Assembly (NCBI RefSeq): GCF_020176795.1
Contig: NZ_JAIUKE010000014.1
Span: forward strand, 1-58,990
Direction of reading: 5' to 3'
Length of the DNA stretch: 58,990 bases
From: Streptomyces sp. 8L
GTDB taxonomy: Bacteria; Actinomycetota; Actinomycetes; Streptomycetales; Streptomycetaceae
The notes beneath the pieces were generated by a model. The model saw nothing but the letters and a program-made list of their open reading frames with translations, ran no database searches and was not told the origin of the DNA. Below, one piece after another: positions 15,650 to 25,317 of the stretch. A program made the position numbers and the translations under genes. Positions within the stretch are counted from its first letter, which is position 1; each line of letters starts with the position of its first letter.

Positions 15650-16117
15650 TCAGTCGAGGGGGATGTCGTGTCCGGGTCCGCGTTCGGCGTCGGGGCGCGG
15701 GCCGAAGTAGCGGCGGTCCGCCGCGTCGATGGCCAGGTCGTTGATGCTGGCTTCGCGGCGGCGCATGAGGCCGTTGTCGGCGAATTCCCACAGCTCGTTG
15801 CCGTAGGAGCGGAACCACTGGCCTTCGGTGTTGTGCCACTCGTACTGGAAGCGGACGGCCATGCGGTCGCCGCGGAAGCCCCACAGGCTCTTGCGCAGGA
15901 CGTAGTCGAGTTCGCGCTCCCACTTGGCGGTGAGGAACTCGACGATCTTCTCGCGGCCGGTGAGGACCGTGTCCCGGTTCCGCCAGGCGGAGTCCTCGGT
16001 ATAGGCGAGAGCGACCTGGTGCGGGTCGCGGGTGTTCCAGGCGTCCTCGGCGGCCTGGACCTTGGTCAGGGCGCTGTCGAGGTCGAACGGCGGGAAGGGC
16101 GGGCGTGCTTCAGTCAT
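15650..16117 (-). CDS. DUF1348 (SnoaL/NTF2-fold) protein
   Basis: A 155-residue protein. ATG 16117 is preferred because AAGGA lies about nine bases upstream; a GTG at 16135 is possible. The DUF1348 signature is complete: [73 protein letters not shown] and [13 protein letters not shown]. Members are single-domain cone-shaped alpha+beta proteins of unknown function, often beside redox genes, as here. It starts 24 bases after the oxidase-like gene and is probably co-transcribed. Confidence 0.92.
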   Translation of the reverse strand: MTEARPPFPPFDLDSALTKVQAAEDAWNTRDPHQVALAYTEDSAWRNRDTVLTGREKIVEFLTAKWERELDYVLRKSLWGFRGDRMAVRFQYEWHNTEGQWFRSYGNELWEFADNGLMRRREASINDLAIDAADRRYFGPRPDAERGPGHDIPLD

Positions 16118-16141
16118 GACGGGGCAGTCCTTCACAGTGCG

Positions 16142-17071
16142 TCACGTGATCGGGGGGTTGTCGGGGGCGGCGGTGACGGTGTCGGCCGCAAGGGGCAGCA
16201 GGCGGCCGGCCACGAGGCGCTCGGGGATGAAGTGGACGCGCCGTCCGGTGTCGTCGTCATCTCCGGGGACGCCGGTCCCGGTCCATTCCAGAGCGGCCCG
16301 GCCGGAAAGCTGCAGGGTGTGACCGACGGTGAAGTCGCAGAACAGCAGTGCGGTCGTCGGGTCTGCCCGCAGGTTGCCGAGCGTGTTGAACATGTTGTTG
16401 CCCCAGTAGTCGGGCCACCACAGCTCGCCGTTCTCGACGCGGACGAAACCTGGCGGCCCGCCGCGGTGCGAGGCATCGTTGCCGCGGACGGGGTGGGTGG
16501 TGCCGATCAGGAAGGTGTCGGCCCTGCGGACCAGTTCGATGTCGTCGGCGGTGAGGGTCTGCCCGCGGCGTACTGGCTCCGTGCCGGGGGCCGGGGCGGG
16601 TGCGGTGTGCAGGTGCCGGCTCTGGATGTACTGGGGGCAGTTGCCGTACGCCTGCTCCACGTCGATGCGCAGGCCGTCGGCGTCGGTGCGGGACAAGGTG
16701 CCGTTGATCCGCAGACGCCTGCGGATGGCGAACTCGACGACAATCAGCCCGACGGGCTGGCCTGCCTCCACGTTTTCGAGCGGGTCGCCTGCCGCGGGGA
16801 GTGTGCGCACATCGAGCGTGGTCGGTGAGGCCACGTGGAGGAATCCGTGCGGGCCGGCCAGCGGGGATGTCCACAACGCGCCATCGGCGTCGCGGGCGGT
16901 GATCGCGGCGAACGTGCGCTCGGCCAGGAACCGGGTCACAGCGCCGCGCAGATTGGCGGGGGCGAGCATGCCCGTGAGCCGGGCCGCGTCCCGGGCCACG
17001 CCCGCTGCGCGCTGCACGGCGAGTTCGCCCTCGTGGAAGCCGGTCGTGATATTGCCTACCGGGTTCGTCAT
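16142..17071 (-). CDS. Pyridoxamine 5'-phosphate oxidase-like flavoprotein
   Basis: A 309-residue protein from ATG 17071 with GGAAGGAAG upstream. It has a split-barrel flavin-binding fold typical of the large PNPOx-like family: FLAERTFAAITARDADGALWTSPLAG, then VGLIVVEFAIRRRLRINGTL, CPQYIQSRHL, FIGTTHP-type HPVRGNDASHRGGPPGFV and a terminal FCDFTVGHTLQLSGRAALEW. The last block resembles the C-terminal domain of long family members. It is probably an FMN/F420-using oxidoreductase; the true B6 role is unlikely because the family is broad. It lies between the AhpD-like and DUF1348 genes on the same strand. Confidence 0.85.
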   Translation of the reverse strand: MTNPVGNITTGFHEGELAVQRAAGVARDAARLTGMLAPANLRGAVTRFLAERTFAAITARDADGALWTSPLAGPHGFLHVASPTTLDVRTLPAAGDPLENVEAGQPVGLIVVEFAIRRRLRINGTLSRTDADGLRIDVEQAYGNCPQYIQSRHLHTAPAPAPGTEPVRRGQTLTADDIELVRRADTFLIGTTHPVRGNDASHRGGPPGFVRVENGELWWPDYWGNNMFNTLGNLRADPTTALLFCDFTVGHTLQLSGRAALEWTGTGVPGDDDDTGRRVHFIPERLVAGRLLPLAADTVTAAPDNPPIT

Positions 17072-17177
17072 CGTGCTTCCTTCCGCTGGTCCGGCGGCTC
17101 GGTCGGCGGCGTGTGCGGGGTGTGGCCGCCTGCCGGACCCCAGATCGGGGGCCGGGCAGGCGGGACCGCGGTGCGGA

Positions 17178-17726
17178 TCAGGCCGCGGTGCGCGGGGTGA
17201 CCACGGGCCAGTCGTTGTCGACCCTGGCCAGGATGTTGAAGTAGTTCGTCAGCACGTTCAGGGCCAGGTGCCCGACGACCTCGCCGATCTCGTCGTCGGT
17301 GGCACCCGCGTCGCGTGCCGTCTGCAGGGCGGCGTCGTCGACCCGGCCGTGGCCGCGGGCGATCGTGTCCGAGAGGGTCAGCAGGGCCTGCGTATGGGCG
17401 TCCGCCGCCTTCGCGTCCCGGGCCGACTCCAGCTCCACCGCGTCGATCTTGGCGATGTTCGCGCCGATGTCGGTGTGGGCCGACAGGCAGTACTCACAGC
17501 CGTTGTACTCGGCCGTCGCCAGCGCGAGACGCTCGCGGACCGGCGCCGGCAGCACACCCTCCGAGAGGGCACCGTTCAGGGCGAGGTAGCCCTTGAGCAG
17601 GGCCGGGCTGTTCGCCATCACCTTGGTCATGTTCGGCGTGAGGCCGAGCGTCTGCTGCACGTCGGCCAGCAGGTCGGCGGCCTTTCCGGTCGCGGTGGCG
17701 GGCTCGACGGGGGCGAAACCGGTCAT
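17178..17726 (-). CDS. AhpD/carboxymuconolactone decarboxylase-like peroxidase
   Basis: A 182-residue protein with a GAAGGAG ribosome site. The peroxidase-type active site CEYC (residues 77-80) with His 84 (EYNGCEYCLSAHTDIG) matches AhpD-like alkylhydroperoxidase proteins. The rest is the helical CMD fold (LLKGYLALNGAL, PAPVRERLALATAEYN, GEVVGHLALNVLTNYFNIL). Its likely role is thiol-dependent peroxide reduction. It heads a three-gene leftward group and is divergent from the CGNR gene, with repeated half-sites in the gap. Confidence 0.92.
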   Translation of the reverse strand: MTGFAPVEPATATGKAADLLADVQQTLGLTPNMTKVMANSPALLKGYLALNGALSEGVLPAPVRERLALATAEYNGCEYCLSAHTDIGANIAKIDAVELESARDAKAADAHTQALLTLSDTIARGHGRVDDAALQTARDAGATDDEIGEVVGHLALNVLTNYFNILARVDNDWPVVTPRTAA

Positions 17727-17752
17727 GAGAACAACGCTCCTTCATCCATCCG

Positions 17753-17848
17753 GTTCTAACGCTTGGATGCGTCAGCAACCGTTGGAACAACCGTGGCATC
17801 AGACTCCCTCGATGTCAAACGGTTGGAGTGGCCTTTATCCGTTAGAAG
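17753..17848. promoter_or_regulatory. Four CGTTRGAAS-like half-sites
   Basis: Related nine-base elements lie in the divergent gap: GTTCTAACG (17753, inverted), CGTTGGAAC (17780), CGGTTGGAG (17820) and CGTTAGAAG (17840). The first two face each other. This suggests an operator array for a regulator controlling both directions, plausibly the adjacent CGNR protein. Confidence 0.5.
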
Positions 17849-17866
17849 TGCGGTAGCCTCGACGTC

Positions 17867-18487
17867 ATGGACACGAACGCACCGCTTCTGGGCGAGCCCT
17901 TGCCCGTGGAGCTGATGAACACGATCTGGGCGGACCGGGACGGTGTGCACGACGCGCTGCGCGACCCGGACGGAACCCGGGCCTGGCTCCATGCCGTCGC
18001 CCCCCGAATCGATCTGATGACGCCGGAGGGCCTGGACGCGCTGACCGCATCCGACCTGGGAAAACTCGGCAACCGATTGATCGGACTGCGCGACGCTCTG
18101 CGCCGGCTGGCCGCCGAGGCGACCGAGGACCCGCGTCCGGGGGCCGCGTCCGACACTCACGCGTTGGATGCGGCCGTCCGCGTGCTCAATCAGGCCGCCT
18201 GCGACACGCCCCACTGGTCGGCGCTGTCATGGACGCCCGGCCAGGAACCCTCCCGACACACCCGCACCAGCGGGCAGATGGCTTCCGCCGCCGTCTCCGC
18301 GATCGCCGAGGAGACGATCACACTGTTCAGCCAGGACACCCGTCACCAACTGCGCGCCTGTCTCGCGCCGGGCTGTGTCCTGTACTTCCTCAAGAACCAC
18401 CCCCGCCGCGAGTGGTGCTCGGCAGGCTGCGGAAACCGCGCCCGCTCCGCCCGCCACTACCAACGCCACCGCCAGAGCACCGCCTGA
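17867..18487 (+). CDS. CGNR zinc-finger, ABATE-domain regulator
   Basis: A 206-residue protein. The N-terminal ABATE-like domain (LPVELMNTIWADRDGVHDALRDPDG, AWLHAV) is followed by helices and a C-terminal CGNR zinc finger: CLAPGCVLYFLKNHPRREWC then AGCGNRARSARHYQRHR. The finger supplies the Cys residues and the family-naming CGNR. Such proteins are thought to be stress-linked transcription regulators. Its divergent position over repeated half-sites suggests control of the AhpD-like operon. Confidence 0.9.
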   Translation: MDTNAPLLGEPLPVELMNTIWADRDGVHDALRDPDGTRAWLHAVAPRIDLMTPEGLDALTASDLGKLGNRLIGLRDALRRLAAEATEDPRPGAASDTHALDAAVRVLNQAACDTPHWSALSWTPGQEPSRHTRTSGQMASAAVSAIAEETITLFSQDTRHQLRACLAPGCVLYFLKNHPRREWCSAGCGNRARSARHYQRHRQSTA

Positions 18488-18566
18488 CCGCCGCAGACCG
18501 GCTTCAGCAGGCCGACAGACACCACCGGCATCGATCACGCCCTCCACCACGACACGGGAGCCCGAC

Positions 18567-19217
18567 ATGGCCAGTCACAACACCATCGCCTACCGCCGAC
18601 TGGCCACCGACCCGGTCCTCAGCCACCTCATCGACCGTGTCGGACGGCCCGACCCCTTCGACTGGGCGGAGCGCGAGTTCCCCTCCAGCACCAATTTCGA
18701 GGCCATGGCCCTGCACATCGTCGGCCAGCAGATCTCGATCGCCGCAGCGCTGACCATCTTCGCCCGCGTCACCACCGCCGCCGGCGGCACCCTCACACCC
18801 AAGCGCATCCTCGCCCTCGCCGCCGACGACCTGCGGGCCTGCGGCCTCTCCCGCGCGAAGGCCGCCTACCTGCGCGACCTCGCCCAGCGCCAGGACGACG
18901 GCACCATCGACCTCGAGCACATGGACGACGTCGACGACACCACCGCCCTTGCCGACCTGACCGCGATCCACGGCGTGGGCCTGTGGTCCGCCCAGATGTT
19001 CCTCATCCACCAGCTCGAACGCCCCGACATCCTGCCGGCCGGCGACATCGGCATCCGCCGTGCCATCCAGAACGCCTGGCACCTCACCGACACCCCGAGC
19101 ATCGAGGACACCCGGCAACGCGCAACAGCGTGGACGCCGTATCGCACCTACGCCTCAGCCCTGCTGTGGGCCTCCCTGCGCGCCCCTACGACCGCACCCG
19201 TATCACCTGCCCCATAA
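18567..19217 (+). CDS. DNA-3-methyladenine glycosylase II-like (AlkA/HhH-GPD)
   Basis: A 216-residue base-excision repair enzyme from ATG 18567 (GGGAG upstream). Substrate-site helices (FEAMALHIVGQQISIAAALTIFARV) precede the helix-hairpin-helix LTAIHGVGLWSAQMFLI (about 131-147) and the catalytic Asp in LPAGDIGIRRA (Asp 160). It lacks the N-terminal domain of E. coli AlkA, as expected for the short MPG-II type. It should remove alkylated purines, and it follows the CGNR gene at a distance of 79 bases on the same strand. The last dozen residues (APTTAPVSPAP) are probably disordered. Confidence 0.9.
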   Translation: MASHNTIAYRRLATDPVLSHLIDRVGRPDPFDWAEREFPSSTNFEAMALHIVGQQISIAAALTIFARVTTAAGGTLTPKRILALAADDLRACGLSRAKAAYLRDLAQRQDDGTIDLEHMDDVDDTTALADLTAIHGVGLWSAQMFLIHQLERPDILPAGDIGIRRAIQNAWHLTDTPSIEDTRQRATAWTPYRTYASALLWASLRAPTTAPVSPAP

Positions 19218-19801
19218 ACCCACACCTGCCGGAAGAACAGTCAACCCACGTCCGCGTCGCCCACAACCACGTCAGAATCCCGGAACAGCCACAGACTCGG
19301 CCGCAGCCACCGGCAGTGACAGCGAACAGATAACGGCACAGGAAGTTGATCCGCCGGCCCCTCAGCGGCGAAAGGCAGGCAACATCCTCGCCCCTGGTCT
19401 GGTGTCCCCGGCGCGCAGCCACGCGACGGGTGCGTCCAGGCAGCGGATGTTCCATGGCTCGCGGCGACCCTCCGCACGGGCAGCCTGGGCCCACTGGCCG
19501 ATCAAACATGCCGGACGGCGCCCTCGTAGGTACTGGTGATCTGGGTCATCGCCAGCAGCGACGTGGCCGAGCCACGAGCCGGGGGCACAGCTCGTAGCGC
19601 CTCCGTTTCAGGCGGAGTTGGGGGGAACTACGATGCCGCCGATCAGTGTGCTGCCGGAGAATCCTTCGATGGTGTTGGACGTCAGCCAACCCACCCGGCC
19701 TCCGCGGAGATCGACGACGGGTGCCGGGCCAGTGGGTTGTCTGTTGTGCTGGCCTCGGTGCACCGGGTGCGCCCGGCCCACCGAGGTGTTGCCGGTGGGG
19801 T
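19218..19801. other. Intergenic, convergent ends
   Basis: This gap lies between the glycosylase end and the LAL regulator end. No gene, RNA or mobile-element motif is recognised. A short hairpin-capable segment (CTCCG...CGGAG near 19600) could help termination but has no T-tract. Confidence 0.5.
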
Positions 19802-22608
19802 TTACTGGGGTGCCGCGTGCCCCCACGGATCAGCTAAGCGGAGGCGTCCTCTGCGGCGGGGTGTGGGGGGCGGTTGGGGGCCGAGGCGGGAGAGCAGCTG
19901 CACTCGTGAGCTGACGCCCAGTTTGCGGTAGATCCGGGTCAGGTGCTGTTCCACCGTGCTGGTCGTGAGGTAGAGCTTGCCGGCTATCTCCCGGTTGGTC
20001 AGGCCCTTTGCCGCGACCTTGGCGACCCTGCGCTCCGCGTCGCTGAGCGCATGCATGTCGGCTTCCGTCTGCTCCAGCATGTCCGGCGTGCCGACTTGCG
20101 GAGCGGGCTTTTCCGCGAAGCACGCCTGCCTTATTCCGTTGGCCTTGCGTGCCACTGACCGGGCCTGGCCGGCCTCACCGAGTTGGGTGTACGCGTCGTG
20201 CAGCGCGGTGAGCGCGCACGCCAGCTCGAACTTGTCCCCGCTTCGGTGCAGTACGTCCACGGCCTCGCGCAGCATCGGTGGTCGCAGGTGCAGTTCGCGG
20301 GTCGCCGCCAGCAGCCGCAGCGTGCGTCCGCGCACCCGCATGTGGCCGTCCGTGCCGATCCGGCGCAGCTGTTCGCGGGCGTAGCGCGCGGCCATCTCGT
20401 GGTTTCCGAGTTGCAGGTGAGCCGCGGCCATCTCCGTGCGCCACGGCAGCGTCTCGGTCTCGGCCATCCCCCACTGGTCGAGCAGGTCACCCACGGTCTG
20501 CAGATCGTCGAGTGCGACTTGCGCGAGACCGCGCTCGACGTAGTGACGGCCGCGCGCCAGCAGATAGGACAGGCCGAACGGCGTCTCGAACATCACGTCC
20601 GGCACGCGCAGGGCGAGTGTGCGTGCCGCTTCGTCGTGTTTGCCCTGCAGCGTTTGCGCTGTCAGCAGGGTGGTCAACGGTTCGGCGGCCAGCACGCCCC
20701 AGTCGGCGACCGGGATGAGTTCGAGCGCGGCGGACGCCCGGGAGACCGCGACGCCGAGCGAGCCCCGGCGCAAGGCGATCTCCGCCGCGATCGCGCAGAA
20801 CAGCGCACGCCAGGTGGGCGCCTGGAGGTCGTGGCAGGTCTGCACCAGTTCCCTGCACCGCTGCTCGGCTTCCTCCAATCGCTCGGCGTACACCATCGTG
20901 TGCAACGCGAGGACGACCGGCAGCAGATTGATCTCCGTCAGCGGCTGCTGCCAGAACGCCTCGTCCGCCTGGACCAGGCATTCCGCGGTCGCCCCTTGGT
21001 GGTGGGAGCTCTGAAAGTGTTCGAGTAACCGATAACCGATGGCGCCAGGAGGCATGATCGGCGTACCGCTCGTCCTGCTCTCGCCGGCCACGCGCCGGAA
21101 GATGCCCGGATATATGTCGGCCAGCCACATCCGTACCATCTCGAACTCCCAGGAGGGCCGGGAGCCCGGCGGCACGTCGGCCGCCAGCCGGGAGAGCACG
21201 GCGCAGGCGTCGGCCACCCGCCCCTGGAGCAGCAGCATGATGATGGGCATCGTCGCGTGCCGGCCCTTGAGCCGGCCGCCCAGCATTGCCTCGGTCAGCT
21301 CGGACAGATGCCCGACCGACGCCCGCAGATCGTCCCGCCACCCCGCCCGCAGCAGCAGGGCAAGAACCTCCACTCGACGCCGGCCCTCGGTGTCGACCTG
21401 GTACGCCAGCCGCAGCAGCTCTGTGGCCCGCCGCGAGTGGCCCTCCTCCAGCGCCTGCTGTGCCCCCTCCACCAGGGTCAGCACGGCCGACGGGTCGTCG
21501 AGACGGCCGGAGGCGACGAAGTGCTCCGCGATCGTCAGGGAGTCCGCGCCGCACGCCTTGAGCAGGTCCGCGGCCCGCCGGCTCAGCTCGGACCGGTCCG
21601 CGGCCGAGAAGACGTTGAGCACGGCGCCGGCCATGATCGGGTGCCGCAGCCGGCCGGCCTCCACCAGACCGGTCCGGGTCAGTACCTGCATGGCGACAGC
21701 GACCCGGTCCGACGCGGCATCGACCAGGCGGTCCAGGAACGCGAACCGCGACGGCTCACCGATCACCGAGATCGCACCCGCGACCCGCAGCGTCACCGGA
21801 TCGCACCGGCTCAGGACGAGCTGGACCGCCCGCTCGAACTCGGGCCCGGTGTGCAGCTCGGCCGGCGGCCCGTCGCCGCGGGCGGCAGCCCAGCTGTCCT
21901 CCAGCAGCGCTTGCAGCAACACCAGATTGCCGCCGGTGAGCCGGTGCGCCTCCGCGGCCAGTTCCGTCGAAACGGACGCGAGGAGTCGCTTGTTCATGAG
22001 TTCTCCGACGCCGCTCGCCGACAGTGGAGCGAGTAGCAGCCGCCGCAGGTAGGCCTGTTGGCAGAGTTCGGCGCACAGGAGCCGGGAGTTGCTCGGAGAC
22101 ATCTGGACGTCGTCGTCGCGCCAGCCGAGGACGATCAGGATGCGGGCGAGCCCGGCACGGCGGATCAGATAGATCAGCCAATCCTGGGAGAACCCGTCGA
22201 GGTACTGCGTATCGTCTATGGCGATGACGACCGGGCTCTGCTCGGCCAGCTCCAGAACCGCCGTCGCCAACCCGTCCAACACCCGGGAGCGGCTCACCCC
22301 GTCGCACACCGCGTCGGCGAGGAGCTGGTGGTCGAGCAGACCGCGTACGATGGCCGCCCTGTCGCGGTCGAAGACGTCACCAGCGAGCAACTGACGCACG
22401 ATGCCCAAGGCGAGCGACCGCTCGGTCGGCGCCCCGCTCGCCTGGAGCAGTCGCGCCCCCGCCCCCGAGCCCGGCCGCCGAACTCCTCGATCAACGCTGT
22501 CTTGCCCGTCCCCACAACCCCTTGGAGCACGACGACCCGCACGCCCCCGGCGGCGGACTCGTCAAAAGCCGCAGCCAGCTCAGCCAGCTCAGACTCTCGC
22601 TCGATCAT
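19802..22608 (-). pseudogene. LAL-type LuxR regulator, apparently frameshifted
   Basis: Two frames make one large ATP-binding LuxR (LAL) regulator of about 935 residues, the usual size. From ATG 22608 (AGGGA upstream) the first frame reads MIERESELAELAAAFDES and VVLQGVVGTGKTALIEEFG (Walker A). Then, in a C/G-run region (about 22452-22482), it goes out of frame. The other frame resumes RLLQASGAPTERSLALGIVRQLL, then VVIAIDDTQYLD (Walker B), TPR-like helices and the C-terminal HTH (ALSDAERRVAKVAAKGLTNREIAGKLYLTTSTVEQHLTRIYRKLGVSSR). It lies at the edge of the PKS cluster and is probably its pathway activator. A one-base sequencing error is an alternative to a true pseudogene. Confidence 0.8.
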
Positions 22609-22852
22609 GCACGATCCCTGTCTCTCATGGAGCGGTTCCTCACGAGTACGTCGCGCGCAGACAGACCGCGCAGAAGAAGGATCAGAAAAAGGACCAAAAG
22701 ATACGGAAATCGACGGATTGAGACTAGACATCAATGCTGGTTCGACTACCCGTACGGGCTGACATTGGCCACATCGACGGCCACACCCATCTCTACCTCC
22801 GTCGATCGCCGTTGAACCCGTGAGCGGGGTGGTGGCAACCGTCCTCAGTTCG

Positions 22853-22975
22853 TCAGAGATCCCGGTTGGCGGCTCTGAGCTGGGAGTTCGTGGTTACTCG
22901 GTAGGAGCTTGCCTCGTATTCGACAGGGGGAATGTGCCCTATCTCACCGCGGAGCCGACGGGGTCTCATACCAGC
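22853..22975 (-). mobile_element. Probable integrase-core (IS3-like) transposase tail
   Basis: About 40 codons ending at TGA 22853 read RRLRGEIGHIPPVEYEAS and SYRVTTNSQL. This resembles the last segment of integrase-core transposases (HGxxGHxPPxEYE-x-YY). Nothing upstream extends the similarity. Its position between the regulator and the carboxylase/reductase suggests an old insertion at the cluster edge. Confidence 0.5.
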
Positions 22976-23429
22976 CGGCCCGCTCGGCGGCGAGGGCGGG
23001 CTCAACGTTCGAAGGTGTCTTCCGGGGCTGCTGCGGTCTGATGACCTTGGTCTTGACCGGCCGTTCGTAGACTCCCTCAGCACCTTGTCGTACGCGTCGC
23101 CGGGCCTCGCTGGTCGAGGCCGCGATGGCGGCCGCACCGAGGATGTTCGGCGGGGTGAAGTGAGGTGTATGGCCAACTGGGGGCCCAGCACGGGTCGGGC
23201 CGGCGGGGCGACGGACTGGCGGTCGAGCAGGTCCGGGGCTCGGGCGGCGCCCGGAGCCGACATGATGGTGAGCGCCTTCTCGCAGGGGACGACGGCCATG
23301 CCTGCCTCCGCGGTGCCCAGCGAGTCCGCATCCGTCCGGCGCGACGGCTCGGCGGGGCCCATGTGCGACCGCCGGGCGTCCGGTTCGGCTCGCGCACCTG
23401 GGTCAGGGAACGCGCCGGGTCGTCGCGTG
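22976..23429. other. No recognisable gene
   Basis: This gap lies between the transposase tail and the crotonyl-CoA reductase end. Open frames on both strands are Arg/Pro/Ala-rich without motifs. I see nothing supportable. Confidence 0.5.
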
Positions 23430-24794
23430 TCACTGGCTGGAATCCCGGTGCGCCTGGCGGAATGCGTTGATGCTGCCGAGGTGCCGGGCACGTTTGTCGT
23501 TGTCCCGCACGCCGAGGCCTTCTTCCGGCGCGAGGCACAGTACGCCGACCTTGCCGTGGTGCGCGTTGCGGTGCACGTCCAGCGTGGCCTGACCGGTGTC
23601 CTCCAGCGCGTAGGACTTCGACAGCGTCGGGTGGATGAGCCCCTTGTCGATCAGCCGGTTGGCTTCCCACGACTCCCGGTAGTTCGCGAAGTGCGATCCG
23701 ACGATCCGTTTGAGGTTCATCCACAGGTACCGGTTGTCGAACTGGTGCGTATATCCCGAGGTGGACGCGCAGGTCACGATCGTGCCGCCCTTGCGGGCCG
23801 CGTAGACCGAGGCGCCGAACGTCTCCCGGCCCGGATGCTCGAACACGATGTCCGCGTCGTCGCCGCCGGTCAGCTCCCTGATCCGGGCGCCGAACCGCTG
23901 CCACTCCTTCGGGTCCTGGGTGTGCTCGTCCCGCCAGAACCGGTACCCCTCGGCTCTGCGGTCGATGACCAGCTCCGCTCCGAGGCGGTGGCAGATCTCC
24001 GCCTTCTCCGGACTGGACACGACGCACACCGGGATGCCGCCGCCGTTGAGCACGTATTGCGTGGCGTACGAGCCGAGCCCGCCGGAGGCTCCCCAGATCA
24101 GGACCACGTCGCCCTGTTTCATGTTCGCGCCGTTGCGCGACACCAGCTGCCGGTACGCGGTCGAGTTGACCAGCCCGGGGCTTGCCGCCTCCTCCCAGGT
24201 CAGGTGCGCGGGTTTGGGCATCAGCTGGTTCGCCTTCACCAGCGAGATCTCAGCGAGGCCACCGAAGTTCGTCTCGAAACCCCAGATCCTCTGCTCTGGG
24301 TCGAGCATCGTGTCGTCGTGGCCCTCGGGGCCCTCCAGCTCGACGCTGAGGCAGTGCGCCACGACCTCGTCGCCCGGCTTCCAGCGGTGCACCCCGGGAC
24401 CGGTCCGCAGCACCACGCCCGCGGCGTCCGAGCCGATCACGTGATGGGGCAGGTCGTGCCGCTTCGACAGCGGGGACAACTTTCCGTAGCGCCGGAGGAA
24501 CGTGAAGGTCGGCAAGGGCTCGAAGATCGAGGTCCAGACCGTGTTGTAGTTGATCGCGCTCGCCATCACCGCGATCAGCGCCTCACCGGGCCCGAGCTCC
24601 GGTGTGGGGACCTCCTCCACGTGCAGCGACTTGCGCGGGTCCTTGTCCGCGCCGTCGATGCCCTCGAACATCGAGGTCTCCTCGGCGTGCACGGTCACGC
24701 CGCGGTAGCTCTCCGGCACCCGCAGCCCGGCCAGCGCGCCCGGGTCCCCGGTCACGACGGCCTGCTGGATCTCCTTGAGCTCTGCGTTCGGCAC
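23430..24794 (-). CDS. ccr: Crotonyl-CoA carboxylase/reductase
   Basis: A 454-residue medium-chain reductase from GTG 24794 (GAAGGAAAG upstream). It converts crotonyl-CoA, CO2 and NADPH to ethylmalonyl-CoA, and related enoyl-CoAs to other branched extender units. Hallmarks are SAINYNTVWTSIFEPLPTF, DLPHHVIGSDAAGVVLRTGPGV, RIWGFETNFGGLAE, WEEAASPGLVNSTAYRQLV, the nucleotide fold WGASGGLGSYATQYVLNGGG and GSHFANYRE. Length matches characterised CCRs. It lies in the PKS cluster on the same strand and should feed the AT with the atypical motif. The broader CCR family also makes longer-chain malonyl-CoAs; ethyl is the default inference. Confidence 0.93.
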   Translation of the reverse strand: MPNAELKEIQQAVVTGDPGALAGLRVPESYRGVTVHAEETSMFEGIDGADKDPRKSLHVEEVPTPELGPGEALIAVMASAINYNTVWTSIFEPLPTFTFLRRYGKLSPLSKRHDLPHHVIGSDAAGVVLRTGPGVHRWKPGDEVVAHCLSVELEGPEGHDDTMLDPEQRIWGFETNFGGLAEISLVKANQLMPKPAHLTWEEAASPGLVNSTAYRQLVSRNGANMKQGDVVLIWGASGGLGSYATQYVLNGGGIPVCVVSSPEKAEICHRLGAELVIDRRAEGYRFWRDEHTQDPKEWQRFGARIRELTGGDDADIVFEHPGRETFGASVYAARKGGTIVTCASTSGYTHQFDNRYLWMNLKRIVGSHFANYRESWEANRLIDKGLIHPTLSKSYALEDTGQATLDVHRNAHHGKVGVLCLAPEEGLGVRDNDKRARHLGSINAFRQAHRDSSQ

Positions 24795-25317
24795 GGCTTT
24801 CCTTCTTTCACTGGTCCGGTCCACGACAGGAGGCCCGGGTCGGCCTCGTCCTCCTCGCCGGCGGCACACCCTGCCGGGTGCCACCCGCCGTTCCCCGCCG
24901 TTCCCGTTCGCCGGCGGGCCGTTGCGGCCGCGGAGTCAAGGAGGTGAGCCACCGGCTCCGCTGGGCCGCGCCCGGAGCGTTTCGGCCCGCCTCGCCGTGT
25001 CGGCCGGGCGCCGGCCGCTCCGCCGAGCGTCCCGCGCGGACGTGCCGACTCTTCGGTCCAGCCGGCGACATCGGGTCCGAACACGGCCTCCGGGTCGGCG
25101 GCCCCGAGCGCCTCGTCGATGGCCGGCCGCCCGGTCTCCGGTCCGCGCGGCGCGGCCCTCTCCTCGTAGCGGGAGACCCGTTCGGTCGGTGCTCGCCCGG
25201 CGTGCGCGGCGAGGTCGGTTTCGTGCGGCCTGTGGTGGTCCGGGACGACGGTCTGCCGCGCCCGGCCAGCAACCACCCGCGCTGCGGAGCAGGGCCCTGC
25301 GGGCGAAACGGTCAGGC
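24795..25317. other. Intergenic, no recognisable gene
   Basis: 523 bases between ccr and the SDR gene. Long open frames are Arg/Gly/Pro-rich, with no motif, start context or family. It may hold the ccr promoter. Confidence 0.5.

Noticed and set aside
24795-25317. Possible hidden gene upstream of ccr
   Set aside because: All frames are low-complexity and no start is supported by a ribosome site or conserved motif.
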